This document shows positions 48,816 to 61,160 of a stretch of 64,000 bases of DNA, piece after piece (the stretch's first letter is position 1; every line of letters starts with the position of its first letter). Position numbers and translations under genes: made by a program. Origin of the DNA: Chrysemys picta bellii (lineage: Eukaryota; Chordata; Testudines; Emydidae). Location of the stretch: positions 67,097,468-67,161,467 of the forward strand of contig NC_088796.1 of the NCBI RefSeq assembly GCF_011386835.1. Reading direction: 5' to 3'. Below the pieces are notes generated by a model that worked only from the letters and a program-made list of their open reading frames with translations, was not told the DNA's origin and did no database searches.

Positions 48816-48927
48816 TTAGCTTGTAAGCTCCTAGGGGCAGGGGTTATCTTTTTTGTTTTGCATGTATACAGTGCCTAGCGCAATGGGGCCCTGGTCCATG
48901 ACTGGGATTCCTAGGCACTATAAGAAA

Positions 48928-48955
48928 ATAATAATAATAATAATAATAAAAAAAA
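48928..48955 (+). repeat. (AAT)n tail
   Basis: Seven to eight AAT units followed by an A-rich stretch, the tail of the SINE. Confidence 0.85.
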
Positions 48956-49177
48956 ATAAAAAGATCAGGAAAAACACTACATATTTTGTTTTTTTGGGGT
49001 CAAACCACAAAGTTAAATGGAGACAAATGCAATTTTTTTGTGTGAAGTACAAGCACACAAAGTTTAGAATAAGGCACTCGGTCTGATCTGCATATAGGAA
49101 CACTAAACAAAATGCAGTAAAATGTTTACTAATCACTTCCACACTATAATACTATTTAAAGACGTTGAACAGGTATA

Positions 49178-49207
49178 TCCAAACTCCCTCCCAGAGCCCG
49201 CATCCCC
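49178..49207 (-). repeat. Isolated single unit of the 48-kb minisatellite, inverted
   Basis: TCCAAACTCCCTCCCAGAGC CCGCATCCCC is the reverse complement of the unit at about 48234-48263 and matches over about 28 bases. It stands alone in AT-rich sequence about 750 bp beyond the array. Confidence 0.85.
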
Positions 49208-52200
49208 ATATCAAAAATGTTATCTATAAACAAGACTTGTCCTTTGTAACTCTCAGTTATACATAATCAAAGCCTATACATGTGTGGCAGCAAATGTCTG
49301 TTAATAGCGATCAGAGATAGCATCACAATCTAAAGAATGTCATATAAGGTGTACAGAATGTTATAAAGCTTCTGAAGGGATATTAGTGCTCTGACCTCAA
49401 CCACTGACACACTTGTAAAATCATGTTACATCAGCTCCACGGTACTGAAGACATTACAGAATTGCTGGAGGCAGTCCAGACCTTATCCAATGCTAATTGT
49501 ATCACTAGACTTGCAATTGTTGTTGTTGTTGTTTTAAAAAAAATAGAAAAATGCAAAGCTGACAAATGCAAGAACTAAGCCAAAGAATAAAAGGGTAGGA
49601 AAACTATTTTCTTTACACAAAAATTCACATTGTACTAGTTCTTTTCATTTCACTTAATACAACATTAAGAACAACTTGTGCATACCTCAGGATGAGAATT
49701 TATTTTAGCACTATCCCATGTTACAAGTTAGAAATGATAACTGTACTAGGAATTTGTGTCCATAATCAACTGACTAAATGGCAGAGCAAATGAGAGGCCC
49801 TGGTCTTTAGATCTGTAGCTGGTAAGGGAGTCTCCAGAAGAGTCCTCAGAATATAGAACAATTGCAAAAGGAGGAGTTTGGCGTTCGTAGTATAAACAAA
49901 TTTATGAAAATGTTTAACAAGAGGTCTGTGCACATAGTACGCTATCTACTGAAAAGCCTAGAAACTGACCAAATGAACCAATAGTTACATCAATAAACTT
50001 CTATGAAATATATCGTATTGTAAATTTAAAAAATAGTAAATGAGGGTAAAGGTTAGTAAATTGGAAAACTACTTATTAATGTGTAATTTGCTAACCCAGT
50101 TAGATCATACTTAAGTTTAAAAAGCAACATCAACCTATTCTAGATACACCATGCTTATTTTACAACTGTTTATGACCTGCCATAGCTATCCCTCTTGAAA
50201 AATGGGTGTATGGGCTCACAGTTTCTAATTTCTAAAATCATAAGTCATGATTGCTTACCAGTAGCATAACTGGCGTTGTTTCTTCTGTTCTTACTTTTCG
50301 TTTATTGTGATTTGGTGGGATGAAGTTGAAAAGAGACTAGAAAAGTTTGAAACCCCAAATAAAGATGAGTGTAAGGAGAAAATATATTTGGGCTTTGGCT
50401 CTAAAAACTACCACTTACTCCATAAATAAATGCTAACTCTTGAATGACACTGTAAGCAAGAAGGGTAAGGTCAGCTTTATCATCTCTTTATTCTGACTTT
50501 TTATGTATAGATGAAAAACATTTCAGAACCCTCAAACCAGCAGGCGAAACATATTTTGTTTAACCAATAAAAGAAACTAAATTTAAAGAGGACCATTATT
50601 TTAATTATAGCCCATCACTTGCATTTTTTTCCCCCAAAGAAAAACTATATTTAGACCTATGTATTCAGAAAAGAGATGGTATTATGCTTGATTACTTTAA
50701 GAGGGCAAGTTGGTGGTTCTGAAGGCCGACGTTTTGAAAAGTTATTAGTGATTTTGAGTGCTATATAAGACACCTTAAAGAGGTCTGACTTTTATGAGGT
50801 GGGTGTACAGTATTATCTGAAAGTCAGATGCCGCTAAGGAAATTTCCCTGAGAATTTCCTTTTGAAAAGTCACAGTGAGCAACTGCTAAAGATTAAAATC
50901 TGGCAAAACAATTTATGATTGGTTTAGTCATTGCTGCCCTGAGGGACTAAAGCAACATAAGAGATTCAATTCTCAAATGCAGTGTTAATCAGAGACTGAT
51001 AAAAATGCTGGAGCAAATTGCTTCCATTTGTAGTGGGCCATGTCTCGTCAACATCTGTGGTAGACCAGACTAAAGGAAAGTGGATTATGTTGCTGCAAGT
51101 GAATTGGTTTGTGTGTTGCCTAGCCCTAACTACAGTACCTCAGATGCCACTGGGTGGTGACTATGGGAAAATATTGGGTTTGTATTGTAAGGTCACCATA
51201 CCTCTAAATTATCCATACCTGCCATTATCCAAGTACCAGTTTGGCTCAATGCAATTTAGAACAGTTTTCAAGTTTCTCCAAAGAGAAGGATTGCCAAGTA
51301 CTCTGGTCTGACACATCCTATACACTGTGGATTACAATAAGAGTTGACAAGGAGGTGCTGTGGTTTTAATTTAGTGTCTTCTGTCTACCTGGAGGTTTTG
51401 CAATGGCCTAAACAATGTGATATCTTAAAATCTCCAACATTAAGAAAAGTGGCAAAGTGATGTTCCTAGTGGACTTCACTAAGATTTTGGCTTTTCTTCC
51501 CCCCTACAAGGAAGCTTTACTTTAGGTAGGATCAGCTGAAGGAAGCTTTAAGGCCTCTTTACTCTCCCCAGAGCTGCACAAGATTTGCTGTAGTGGAGGC
51601 TGGACTCTGGCCATAGGTATCTAAATATTAATAAAAAGTACTGCACCTATATTTAACAGTGGAGCTGACCTCATGTTGTATTGTGAACTTTACATTTTCA
51701 TTTCCTGACATCTCATATTTCAAGTTACAACCATGATGCTCCATTAATATAGTTTTGTTATTTCCTTTACTTTATTTTTATATACACCAAAGAGAACACA
51801 GAAACAAAAAATAAAACCATATGTGAGCTGTGGCAATATGGATTTGAGCATGAATCTGTATTATTATAATTTGCATAATTTAATTATTGATATTATATAA
51901 TACATATATGCAAAGAAACCTATTTTTTGTGCTGCAGGCAATTTAGAAACAAAGTCTAAGACAATATTTATTGAACATTTGCAAAAACAAATTTTAAATT
52001 GCTTATAATTTCATTATTTTAAAATATGTTTTCCAAACATAGCATTTCTCTCAGTGAAGAACAGCTACTGGCTGTGAAGATTGGCATTTTAAAATTAATC
52101 TGGTTTTTCTGAGTGCTATGCACAAATCAATCAGTTGTTTTAAAATACAAAACTTATATTTTCTCTTTTTGAATAATTCTGAATGGCATTTGATCATACT

Positions 52201-53596
52201 TTCATCAAAATAAAGTCACCTTTTGTGAGAATTTAAGCATGGACATTTCAGCTGTAAACTAGAATTTGAGGGACAGTCATGATCATGTAAACATAGGAAT
52301 TCATTTAAAAAAGTTGATTTTCAACCTTAGCTATAGCTTTCAACACTACAAAGACTACAACACAATATACAGCTTATATAATATGTAATTTGTATATTAT
52401 GGAAAGGTATTGTCAAATATTTTCCTCTTGATTTCTCTATGACATTGATATTTTTTAAGAATAAGTGGGGTCTGATCTTTGTCAGTGACAATTCATCTCT
52501 TTCTTTTCAAAGCATATAGGCATGAACAGATTATCCACTCTCCAGGTCCATTCAAACTTTGGCATCTTAAATGACACTGCCAACAAAACTGCTAATTTGC
52601 AACAACTCTGATGTGGACACATGTCCACTGGAGTATGACCACACTCATTATTCAGAGGTCACAGAACAGCCTGAACACAACAACTACTTTTGGTCTGTAA
52701 GGACCTACCCTGAATTCAGAGTAGTGACCAAGAGCCGAAGAGGTGAAAAACCAGTGCACAAATGATGAGCCATCTAGTTCCCAGCAGGTTTCATCATTGT
52801 TTTATTTCCCTGAGAGGTGGGGGTGAGGGGTGGAGGTTGTTTTTCTTTGGTTGGTTTTTTTTGTAAGTGCCTTTAGAGAAGTTTTTATCTCACAGCTAGT
52901 TAAAAGTAAACACTTCTTAACAATACTCTGCAATTCTATACCGTGTACTAGACCCAGAGAACCTAATTAAAGGCATAACAATCTGTCTTTATGAACACCT
53001 GTTTGCAAGAGTTAAATATGCAATTACAATGGGACTACATAATCATTGTAGTCATGGTTTCTATAGCTATTTGGCAGGTGCAAACAATGAGGTTTTATGG
53101 ATGTATACTGCATTTTATGATGCATTGTAGCTGGCTGTCTTTTGTTTATTGTATAGCAATTGCAATGGGACCTAATTTACACAACAGTTACTTAAAAGTA
53201 ACTATTTTGAAAGGTAGAGGGAGATTAATTGACTATGCTCAAGGAATACAATGTTGTTTCTATATTGTTGTTCACTTCAACCTAATGCCCCCTAGAGCAC
53301 ATATCCAATTAAAAAACAAAGTCAAGATACAGGTACTAAGCATAGGTTTCTATTTTACTTAACACTTTGTGTATGTAACTGAAAATATACTACCCACTAC
53401 AGGTAAGCACATGGTTTGTTTGGTGCATTCTTGAGATGCTGTGAGGAAACTGTAGTGGTTTTGAAAATGTGCATTAATACAATTTTATGACAAGATATGA
53501 AAAAGGACAAACTATTTATCCTGGTGAACCAAGGCCTGTAGATAGGGTTCTATTAAATTAGCAATCCATTGTTAGTGTGCAACAGTAGTTCTATGT
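49208..53596 (-). other. Intron, long AT-rich stretch without recognised elements
   Basis: No exon or named repeat. A (TTG)n run lies at 49517-49534. Open frames at 51018-51311 and 52991-53362 lack domains and splice context. Confidence 0.45.
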
Positions 53597-53855
53597 GTAA
53601 GGGTATGTCTTCACTTACCGGAGGGTCCGGCGGCAGGCAATCGATGTTCTGGGATCGATCCCGGAAGTGCTCGCCGTCGACGCCGGTACTCCAGCTCGCC
53701 GAGAGGAGTACGCAGCATCGATGGGGGAGCCTTCCTGCCGCGTCTGGACCCGCGGTAAGTTCGGACTAAGGTACTTCGAATTCAGCTACGTTATTAACGT
53801 AGCTGAATTTGCATACCTTAGTCCGAAGTGGGGGCTTAGTGGGGACTAGGCCTAA
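53597..53855. mobile_element. CpG-rich dispersed repeat with terminal hairpin
   Basis: GGGTATGTCTTCACTTACCGG, several ATCGAT/GATCGATCCCGG motifs, CTGCCGCGTCTGGACCCGCGG and TAAGTTCGGACTAAGG form a CpG-rich block that I recognise as a turtle non-autonomous repeat. CpG content is well preserved against an AT-rich background, so it is young or unmethylated. The class (SINE or MITE) is uncertain; open frames at 53569-53849 are chance. Confidence 0.6.
53760..53827. repeat. 68-nt near-perfect hairpin
   Basis: TTCGGACTAAGGTA at 53760 pairs with TACCTTAGTCCGAA ending at 53827; the centre CAGCTACGTTA-T-TAACGTAGCTG is an exact 11+1+11 palindrome. Only a few mismatches occur between the arms. Confidence 0.95.
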
Positions 53856-56515
53856 GCTTCAAAAGGATTCCAGACACATGGAGATAAATATGGTTCTCAA
53901 AACAGCTAGATATTGTCCAGTCAAAATATTTAACTGAAGAGAAAGCCCTAACCCCTGAGTTCAACATCAAACTAGAGTTTTAAACTTGTTCTGAAACAGA
54001 GATAAGAAATGTTCTGTTTTGGAAAAGCAGAGGAAGAGCTCTGCAGAGAGGAAGAAAGCATTATGCAGGTTCCAGTTGAGGCTCCATAGTTAGGGCTGAG
54101 TTCACCTTTGCACTTAATGTAGGAATTCTATCTTTTTATTATGAAAAATTCACCACATCCTCCCCAAAATTACTGCACTTACCCACTGACAGAATGTAGA
54201 AGTAAATCTATAAATAATTAACTTTTGAGTTAAAATTAATTTTAAAAAATGATCCCTCAAGAAAATTGTGTTTACTCTTTTAATAGTAATAGTGCTTAAC
54301 GATATTAATAGAATGAATTTCATATAAAGTATCCTAGGGTTATCCACAGCAAAAACTGGACATTTTGCTTACGTAGGATATCTATGTCCTTCTTGGGTTT
54401 GCTTATCTGTTACTTGACTAGTACAATATTAGAAGATGTGTACCACTTACTAATTTTATCTGAATTTTATTACAAATTCCCAGATTTTTTTAGTTCACTA
54501 CATGCCTGCCACCTTCACTCAATTTTAAATAAATTTTGCATAAAGGTAATTCTCATTACTCAAAATCTTCATGTCTAAGCACAAACTATATGGTCCTAAA
54601 CTATACTTTTGTGAAAGATCATATATTGCAAAGACTTGAAAATACACACACAGTGCAAATACTCTCCAGCATTATGAGTAATCAATGTTTCTAAACCAAA
54701 TTAACGTTAAATGGTACAGTTTTTCCTTAATGCTGCACGACTTGAATTAGGAATGAAAGGGAAAATCTATCTATAAGTGTGCACCGGAAGTTCTGACCTT
54801 TCATTTCAGTCTGTATGCTAATACAGGGTAGGAATCAGTTTTCCAAATCATCAATATGGAAAATTTAAACAAAAGTCTGCATTGAGAGCTAAAGAAGCAA
54901 CTTTGTAAACATAAAAGTTTTCACACTGATTTTCATAAAAAAGGTTGAAAACTCATTGTTTTTAACAGTTTCTGCTCAGCACGGAATTTATCTTTTATAT
55001 TCCTGTAAAGTTGCTTTCTTCTATGTTATCAATAAAAACTAACACTGACCTTCCTCCTAGAAGGTTAAACTTCTAGCTTCTGTTTGAAACGCTAGAGTGC
55101 CTTTTCTCAAAAGAAATGCTACATATACGTGCCGCCAGCAATGAGAAAGAATACACTATTGCTCCGACCCTTCATTAGTCAGAGGATCTTGGCAACAGCA
55201 ATGCTGTTGTATACGGTCTCTGCATGAAAAACTGTTTTCAAAGGTAACCTTGCCAAGGGCTATGTTCTGTCTTGGCAAAAGGAAGCAAACTTTACTTTTC
55301 TACCTATCAGCTCACTCTGCATGAGAAACAGGTGTTATGGTAGGAAATGAGACTTGGAGCAGGAACAAAATAAAAAATTTTAAAAAGAAGTTTGGTTTGA
55401 AAAAAATTGGAGCTAATAAGCCTACGGGGCTTACATGTTTTTGCAAAATGCAAATCATGAAAACTGGTTAAGGGATTAAATGCTCTTTTGCAAAAATGAC
55501 CATGGAGATTATAATCATTAATTAAAATCATGTAAATAATGTTCTGAAAGAACTCTTCCTTTTTTATCTCTTAGGTTTCAAACGGCCTAATGGTAAAAAG
55601 GTTCAGTCTCAGAAGAGCTACTCTAATTAAAACTAAAAATCCAGTATAATTAATAAGTGTGAGAAAACCTGCAAATCTCATTCACTTAGCCAAGGCAAAT
55701 TTTTTAACACAGAAATCAAATTATATACTTAAAAATCATTATATCACCGTATATCAGATTAAATACTTAAGTATATAATATATCTACATATAGTTTCAAT
55801 CAGTTCAATAAGTGTCCCTACCTGATATTTTTTGTAGAAATGTATTACCACCAGTCCCTAAAGGTCTGTATATACTACTCTTCTTTCTACACATATTAAA
55901 ATATCTCCCAACAGTTGACTGTACTGGCGTGCTACAGAAAATAGACCAAGTGCAAAATAATTACTAATATGTCTATATGTACCATATTTCTCTACAGTTC
56001 CTCACACAGAGACCTAATATATGATAAACTATTCGCCACTTATGAGGATAGATTTTCAGTTCAGTTAGTCACATAACTTTTTAGCATTGCAGATAGATAT
56101 TAAAAAGTTCTCATTTATCTTGGGAAAAGCAAGATGGGAAAGCAATATAAATGATGTCTGTTGTTGTTTTCTCCAGATGTCATTACTTAGTATTATCATT
56201 TATTTTATGATACTATTTTATATTTTTGTGAATACTTTTATCAGATTATCTATATTAACATTTATCAACTAAACTGCAGCAATACAAACGTCTGAGTCTT
56301 AGTTGAGTTTATTTTGTTTCATTTGTTATTTATATTAAATATTTTCAGTGTATTTAGAAACTCAGTAAAGTCACTTTTTATTTTTTTACTATTGAATGGA
56401 TTATAATATAATCCAGTGATTCACACAGTAGAGTATACATAAAAAAGGAAAATGTGTAAATACATGATGGGTTAAATTCTGAGTTCAATTATATACATGA
56501 ATCTCTTAGGCTATG
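53856..56515 (-). other. Intron spacer
   Basis: AT-rich, no exon or repeat family recognised. The region around 55070-55290 is somewhat more complex but has no feature I can name. Confidence 0.4.
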
Positions 56516-56795
56516 TCTATACTACAAACACTACAGCAGCACAGTTGCAGCACTGCAACTATGTCACTGCAGGACTTCAGTGAAGACACTTACAACAGTG
56601 ACAGGAGGGCTTCCCCCATCTCTGGAGGTAACCCACCTCCCTGAGAGGCAGTAGCTAGGTCAATGGAAGCACTGTCTATATTGGGATTTAGGTCAGCTTA
56701 ATTAGGTCTTCCAGGGGTGTGGACTTTTTACACCCCTCAGCGAGATAGCTGGGTTCATCTAATTTTCTAGTGCAGCTCAGTCCTTAGCCCTTTGC
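56516..56795. mobile_element. Dispersed repeat starting GGCTATGTCTATACTAC
   Basis: GGCTATGTCTATACTACAAAC, GGCAGTAGCTAGGTCAATGG, TTAGGTCAGCTTAATTAGG, TTTTTACACCCCTCAGCGAG fit a known turtle non-autonomous DNA repeat. The right terminus is eroded and no target-site duplication is seen. Confidence 0.55.
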
Positions 56796-57326
56796 ATGTG
56801 TAGAAGGAGAAAAAGTGAGCGAAAAGTTAATTTGCAACGCTATGGCAGAAACTCTGTCCTAATTTTATTCATTATCTTTTTACTTCAAAATATTCTATCA
56901 AACAAGAGAGGACCTCGACAATAACACTATACGAGACATTAAACCCTCGTTCAAATATTTAGCCTATATTCATTGTGTAGCTGTGCCTCCTTTGAATTTC
57001 AAAGGATATTTTTTAGGATACGTTAACTATTTTCCCCCTTCATATGTAACTAGACCCTTTTTGATTATGTTACTGGGGAATGTACAATTTTTAAAGGGAG
57101 AATTAACAGACCAGAAGGTACAGTACGGTTCTTATCCTAATATGAATTGGGATTCATATTTGATAAAAACAAATTATGTTCTCTAAAAGAACAGATTAAA
57201 GAATTTACCTTAAGGTTTATACTGAAACTTGTTTCTGTTCCCGTTTATGAAATTTCAATGTATATTGCCAAACTGATCCCTTCAAATTCTCAGGAGAAAC
57301 TACTTTACTTGAATTTCAGTGGATTA
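56796..57326 (-). other. Intron spacer
   Basis: AT-rich, nothing recognised. Confidence 0.4.
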
Positions 57327-57465
57327 CATAAGAACATAAGAATGGCCATACTGGGTCAGAACAAAGGTCCATCTATCCCAGTATTCTGTCTTCCGACAGT
57401 GGTCAATGCCAGGTGCTTCAGAGGGAATGAACAGAACAGGTAATCAGCAAGTGATCCAAGGTATT
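57327..57465 (-). mobile_element. CR1 LINE, minus strand, 3' end only
   Basis: ACATAAGAACATAAGAATGG, CCATACTGGGTCAGAACAAAGG, CAGTATTCTGTCTTCCGACAG and CAGAGGGAATGAACAGAACAGG are the 3' terminal part of the CR1 subfamily also at 21606 and 44467. Confidence 0.88.
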
Positions 57466-58158
57466 ATCAAGTAGTCACTTGAGGTATTTCACAGGAATTA
57501 GGATGGCAACACCCTGCATTTATGACAGAAAAGGAACAGAATATTTATCCATTAATTTTAAAAGGAAAAAATAAACAAATGTAGTAGACATCCACTTTTA
57601 TCTTTTACTAAAAATGGGTGTTTTACTTACAAAAACTTTGAAAGATTTAACTGAAGTAAAATCTTGTTTAACTTACTTCCCAAATCAAAGCTTATTAATC
57701 TGCTGCTACCATGTCACAATTCCTCATCTGCTCTAAAAAAATAAGATTCAAATAACCAAATGCAATAGTTCAATACCTTCTGTTGTAACTACTACTATAT
57801 TCTTTTCTGGAGTAAACTCATCACTAGGTTAGCCCCTCTTTATCAATAATTTACAAAAGAAAATACAAGACATGAGAAAGTGAAGTTGAATACACTGATG
57901 AAAGACATTACAATGATAACTACAGTATATTTGCTCTGAATTTATAATATGAAGTTCATCTTGAAACAAATCCAAATGCTGAAAAAGGGAATCACCACCA
58001 ATAGATACTCTTGAAAGGACACAAATAAAAAGTATTATATCTAACAGCTTAGCTTTTAACTTCTTACACGATTTTTTTTCACCTCACATTCAAGTTCCTA
58101 AACTCAGCACTGACACCTCTTAACATCTTCTGAGGTAACAATTTTCATGCATTTTGAT
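57466..58158 (-). other. Intron spacer
   Basis: AT-rich, nothing recognised. Confidence 0.4.
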
Positions 58159-58820
58159 TGTCCGGCTATACAGAAAGATAGACAGGAGACATTTGACATG
58201 GGTTTAATCTGGTTGCAACTTTATTATTAGATGTCTAGAACTACCTGGCAGATAAAAGTGTACAGTGCAGGTAACTCCATGTTTATTCAGTAATTACCTG
58301 GGGGGCTTCCACAAGCTCCTCCTCTTTTTCTATCCAGTTCCATTCAGGAAGCTGGGACCGTACCAATCTCCCACCCCACCAGCGTTAAGGTGGGCTATAA
58401 GAATCGGGGTTTGACTCCCTGCCATACCAATCATAGGAGTCCCCAACCCCCTCCCCCCTCCCACCCCTTTGTTCCTTTAAATGTATACCTTTCCTATGGA
58501 GCACCTGCCATGGACATCCATCACATGAAGGTGTCAGCAATTAGCTTGGCTGCCTCCCCCCCAAAACCCAGTCGGGTTTCGAGACATCTCTTATTGCCAC
58601 CCTTCTATATCAGCCAAAACAAATCAGCTCCAAAGCTTGACGGGGAACTCCAACCTCTGAGTAATTTTGGTTCCCCAGGATGGTGAAACTGCTGAGCCTC
58701 TTATGACCCCAAGGAATTTGACCTCCCCGTCAACATCTGTTGTGCCTTGTCCACCCAGGTAGCACCCCACAGCTCCCAGCCAGACCCTGCGTTAATACAC
58801 ATTTGACAACACAAATCTGC
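58159..58820 (-). mobile_element. LTR-like repeat, family copy C (chimeric)
   Basis: The first 370 bp follow copies A and B (TGTCCGGCTATAC, GGTTGCAACTTTATTATTAG, AACTACCTGGCAGAT, TGGGGGGCTTCC, CCTATGGAGCACCTGCCATGG). After about 58530 the sequence no longer matches A or B (GTCAGCAATTAGCTTGGC, GGAATTTGACCTCCCCGTC). Either a different subfamily with its own U3 or a fusion with another repeat. The far border is approximate. Confidence 0.45.
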
Positions 58821-60438
58821 TTCAAGTCCCTTCTTGTTCTGGGCAGTAATTGAACCCTTTTACACATTCCCAAATAGTGTTTTCCAAGAAGGGTGGATCT
58901 GTCTAACTATACATACTGTTGAATAAGAGTTAAAAATCTTAAACTCTGTGGGATTTAATATAAAATTTTATCTTAGAACATATGACAGTTAAACAATACC
59001 ATACAAGAGGTTATGGAAAAAGCAAATACAATTTTTGAAGTTACTGAATATTACTTGAGGTATAATAGAAAAAGTCTATAAATGAACTCAGTAACACTGG
59101 TCACTGTAAATCTTTACTATAAACTACATAGGAATCATGAGGAAACTTTGTGACAAAGGTGCAAATCTCTGACCCTGTTACAATCAGTATTTGAAATTCA
59201 ATTTGTACCATGAGTGCTTAACAATTACCTGAAGGTCATTAACAGTAGCTGAACACTGAGTTTACCCCCTGAGTCAATACATATCTGTTAAAATCAACAT
59301 AAACAAAGTATTTCACCTGGACGAGTAAGTATATTAAAAAACCAAATTGTAGTCTTGTAAGGAATTTAAGGTATTGTACTATCCATGTGTGACCACCAAA
59401 TCCTGGATATGTCAAAAATAAAGCTGTCTCACATCACTATAGTACATGCACAAAGAACAATTGGAGAAACTAAACAGCAACAATCAGACATGCTTTCCTT
59501 CAGTCATTACTCCATCCAAATTAAGTACCATGAGACTCATGTGTTAACCAAGAGACTGGGATAAACAACAGGGAAAACACTCTTCTACACAAACAAGTTA
59601 CAAAGGTATCTCTATATTTTTAAAATACAAAATTAATTATGTACATTTGATTGTTTATGCCCTTTACATACGAACCTCAAATATTTTGACAGAGTGTGAG
59701 AAAAAATAGCAATTCATGAACTACTTTTAAAAGGGTTTTGTATTATCAACAGCTTCTATCTAGGAATGCTGAGCAGTACATATTAGGCATAAATCTTGCC
59801 ATTAGAGAGCTAATGCGGTAGGCAAACCTGTCTGAGTCATCATTTTCCCATGATAGGATACTTATTTTCTTTTTGGAATACGACAATATTTCTAAACTAT
59901 TAGTTCAGACTGTATTTATTTATTTATTTACATCATGCAAAGGAGGGTACTGTTGAAACTCACCTTGCAAAGAAGGAATAAAAAGACTTCCAGTGCTCTT
60001 ACTAAACTTCTCACTGGGCTTTAAAAGCTAGACATAATGGCTTATATTTCTTATCATTATAAGGATCAATATCTCTGAAACATCTAAAAGCTATCAAAAC
60101 ACATGGAAAAAGATCTCCTTGTCCTCATAAGCACACAAACATCAAATCAAGATGCCCAATACTCTGTTTGCACTGATCTTCTGCAGCCTTATTTTAACCC
60201 TTATTTTGCTCTCTTTATTTTCTTCAATAACCCCATCATCCTGTAAAACATCATGTCACACCAATCATCCCTCCAGAGTCCATCAATATCACTCCAAGTG
60301 TGAGCCGGAAGAGGTTGCTCAAGAGCAACATGAGGCACACACCTTCTCTGTACTGCTTTGGTCCTGTTGGACCAGGAATCTTAGAGTGAGTTTGAAACTT
60401 GAAGAATCCAGTCCCTTGTTCTCCTCCCAAATTAAGTT
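58821..60438 (-). other. Intron spacer
   Basis: AT-rich with a (TTTA)n stretch at 59913-59930. The 137-codon frame at 60152-60565 begins here but has no domain. Confidence 0.4.
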
Positions 60439-60933
60439 CCTGTCTACACTACAAATACAAACTTGTTTTTATAACCAGTTTGTGATATTCTCATCCATTG
60501 TAAGAAATATGGTTGAATCACGTTTACAACACAACCAGGGATCAACCAAGTTTGTACTTTCATGACACTGCCTAACTGCATTTGAATCAGTGCATCTTGG
60601 AAACATTGGGACTGCTATGCCTTAATGCCTCAGTAGGGAACAGAATGTCCTGAAGACAAACACAAAGCATCACCAGTACCAAATATGAACAGCGTGTTCT
60701 GTGAGGTCATTTGGAAGACCAGATTAAGACAGGCACAAAATTGTGTGTGTGTGTCTTCTTCTGTACTAAAAAACGCCATTGAACTTGGATACCCGAAAGT
60801 AATCATGTACCAACCTGCTGGCAAGGGATAAACACATGATTACCAACCAATACTGACTGTGTGTGGACACAACCCAGATTCAGGGTTATCCATATCATTA
60901 ACTGGTTACAAATACTGTTACATGTTAGAGTAG
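60439..60933. mobile_element. MITE with long imperfect inverted ends
   Basis: The left end CCTGTCTACACTACAAATAC continues with TAACCAGTTTGTGATAT; the complement of the right end contains CAGTATTTGTAACCAGTTAA TGATATGG, a diverged inverted partner. The interior has repeated AACCAG/CTGGTT words and a (GT)6 at about 60749-60760. No coding capacity. Confidence 0.5.
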
Positions 60934-61039
60934 AAAGTGCCTAGATGCAAGCTGGAACAACATTCTATGTATTGCTTAAAATAAGAATCCCAAGCTATCT
61001 ACCTTTCTTTGCAATACCTATAATTTCCCTACTTCTACT

Positions 61040-61160
61040 TGATATTCTCCTGTTTAACATCTGAGAATCCCATTAGCTCTTTTGGCCACAATGTTGCACT
61101 GGGAGCTCATGTTCAGCTGATTATCCACCATGACCCCCAAATCTAATGTCTAGAATTACA
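61040..61160 (-). mobile_element. CR1 LINE relic, minus strand
   Basis: CCCATTAGCTCTTTTGGCCACAATG, GTTGCACTGGGAGCTCATG, TTCAGCTGATTATCCACCATG and ACCCCCAAATCT parallel 12360-12440 of the well-preserved CR1 (KKANMILGCI to GVIVDHKL region). Strongly diverged. Confidence 0.7.

Larger units (their letters stand above)
47456..48955 (+). mobile_element. MIR/L2-tail type SINE, split by a hAT-like element
   Basis: The left part CCATCTGTTGTCTCTTGTCTTG TACTTAG (to 47512) continues after the insertion as CTTGTAAGCTCCTAGGGGCAGGG, CAGTGCCTAGCGCAATGGGG, CATGACTGGGATTCCTAGGC, and ends in an (AAT)n tail at about 48928-48955. Same type as the minus copy at 41333. The split proves the insertion is younger. 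Confidence 0.75.

Noticed and set aside
47505..48826. Dense open frames and a CpG-island-like composition suggesting a gene promoter
   Set aside because: The borders show a transposable element split into a SINE; frames are repeat artefacts and no first exon or splice donor with coding similarity is seen.
51018..53362. Frames at 51018-51311 and 52991-53362 as possible exons
   Set aside because: No flanking splice signals with a matching protein family and no codon bias visible.
60152..60565. 137-codon frame with a hydrophobic start resembling a signal peptide
   Set aside because: No conserved domain, overlaps a MITE, and composition is that of intron; a hydrophobic run is expected from T-rich DNA.
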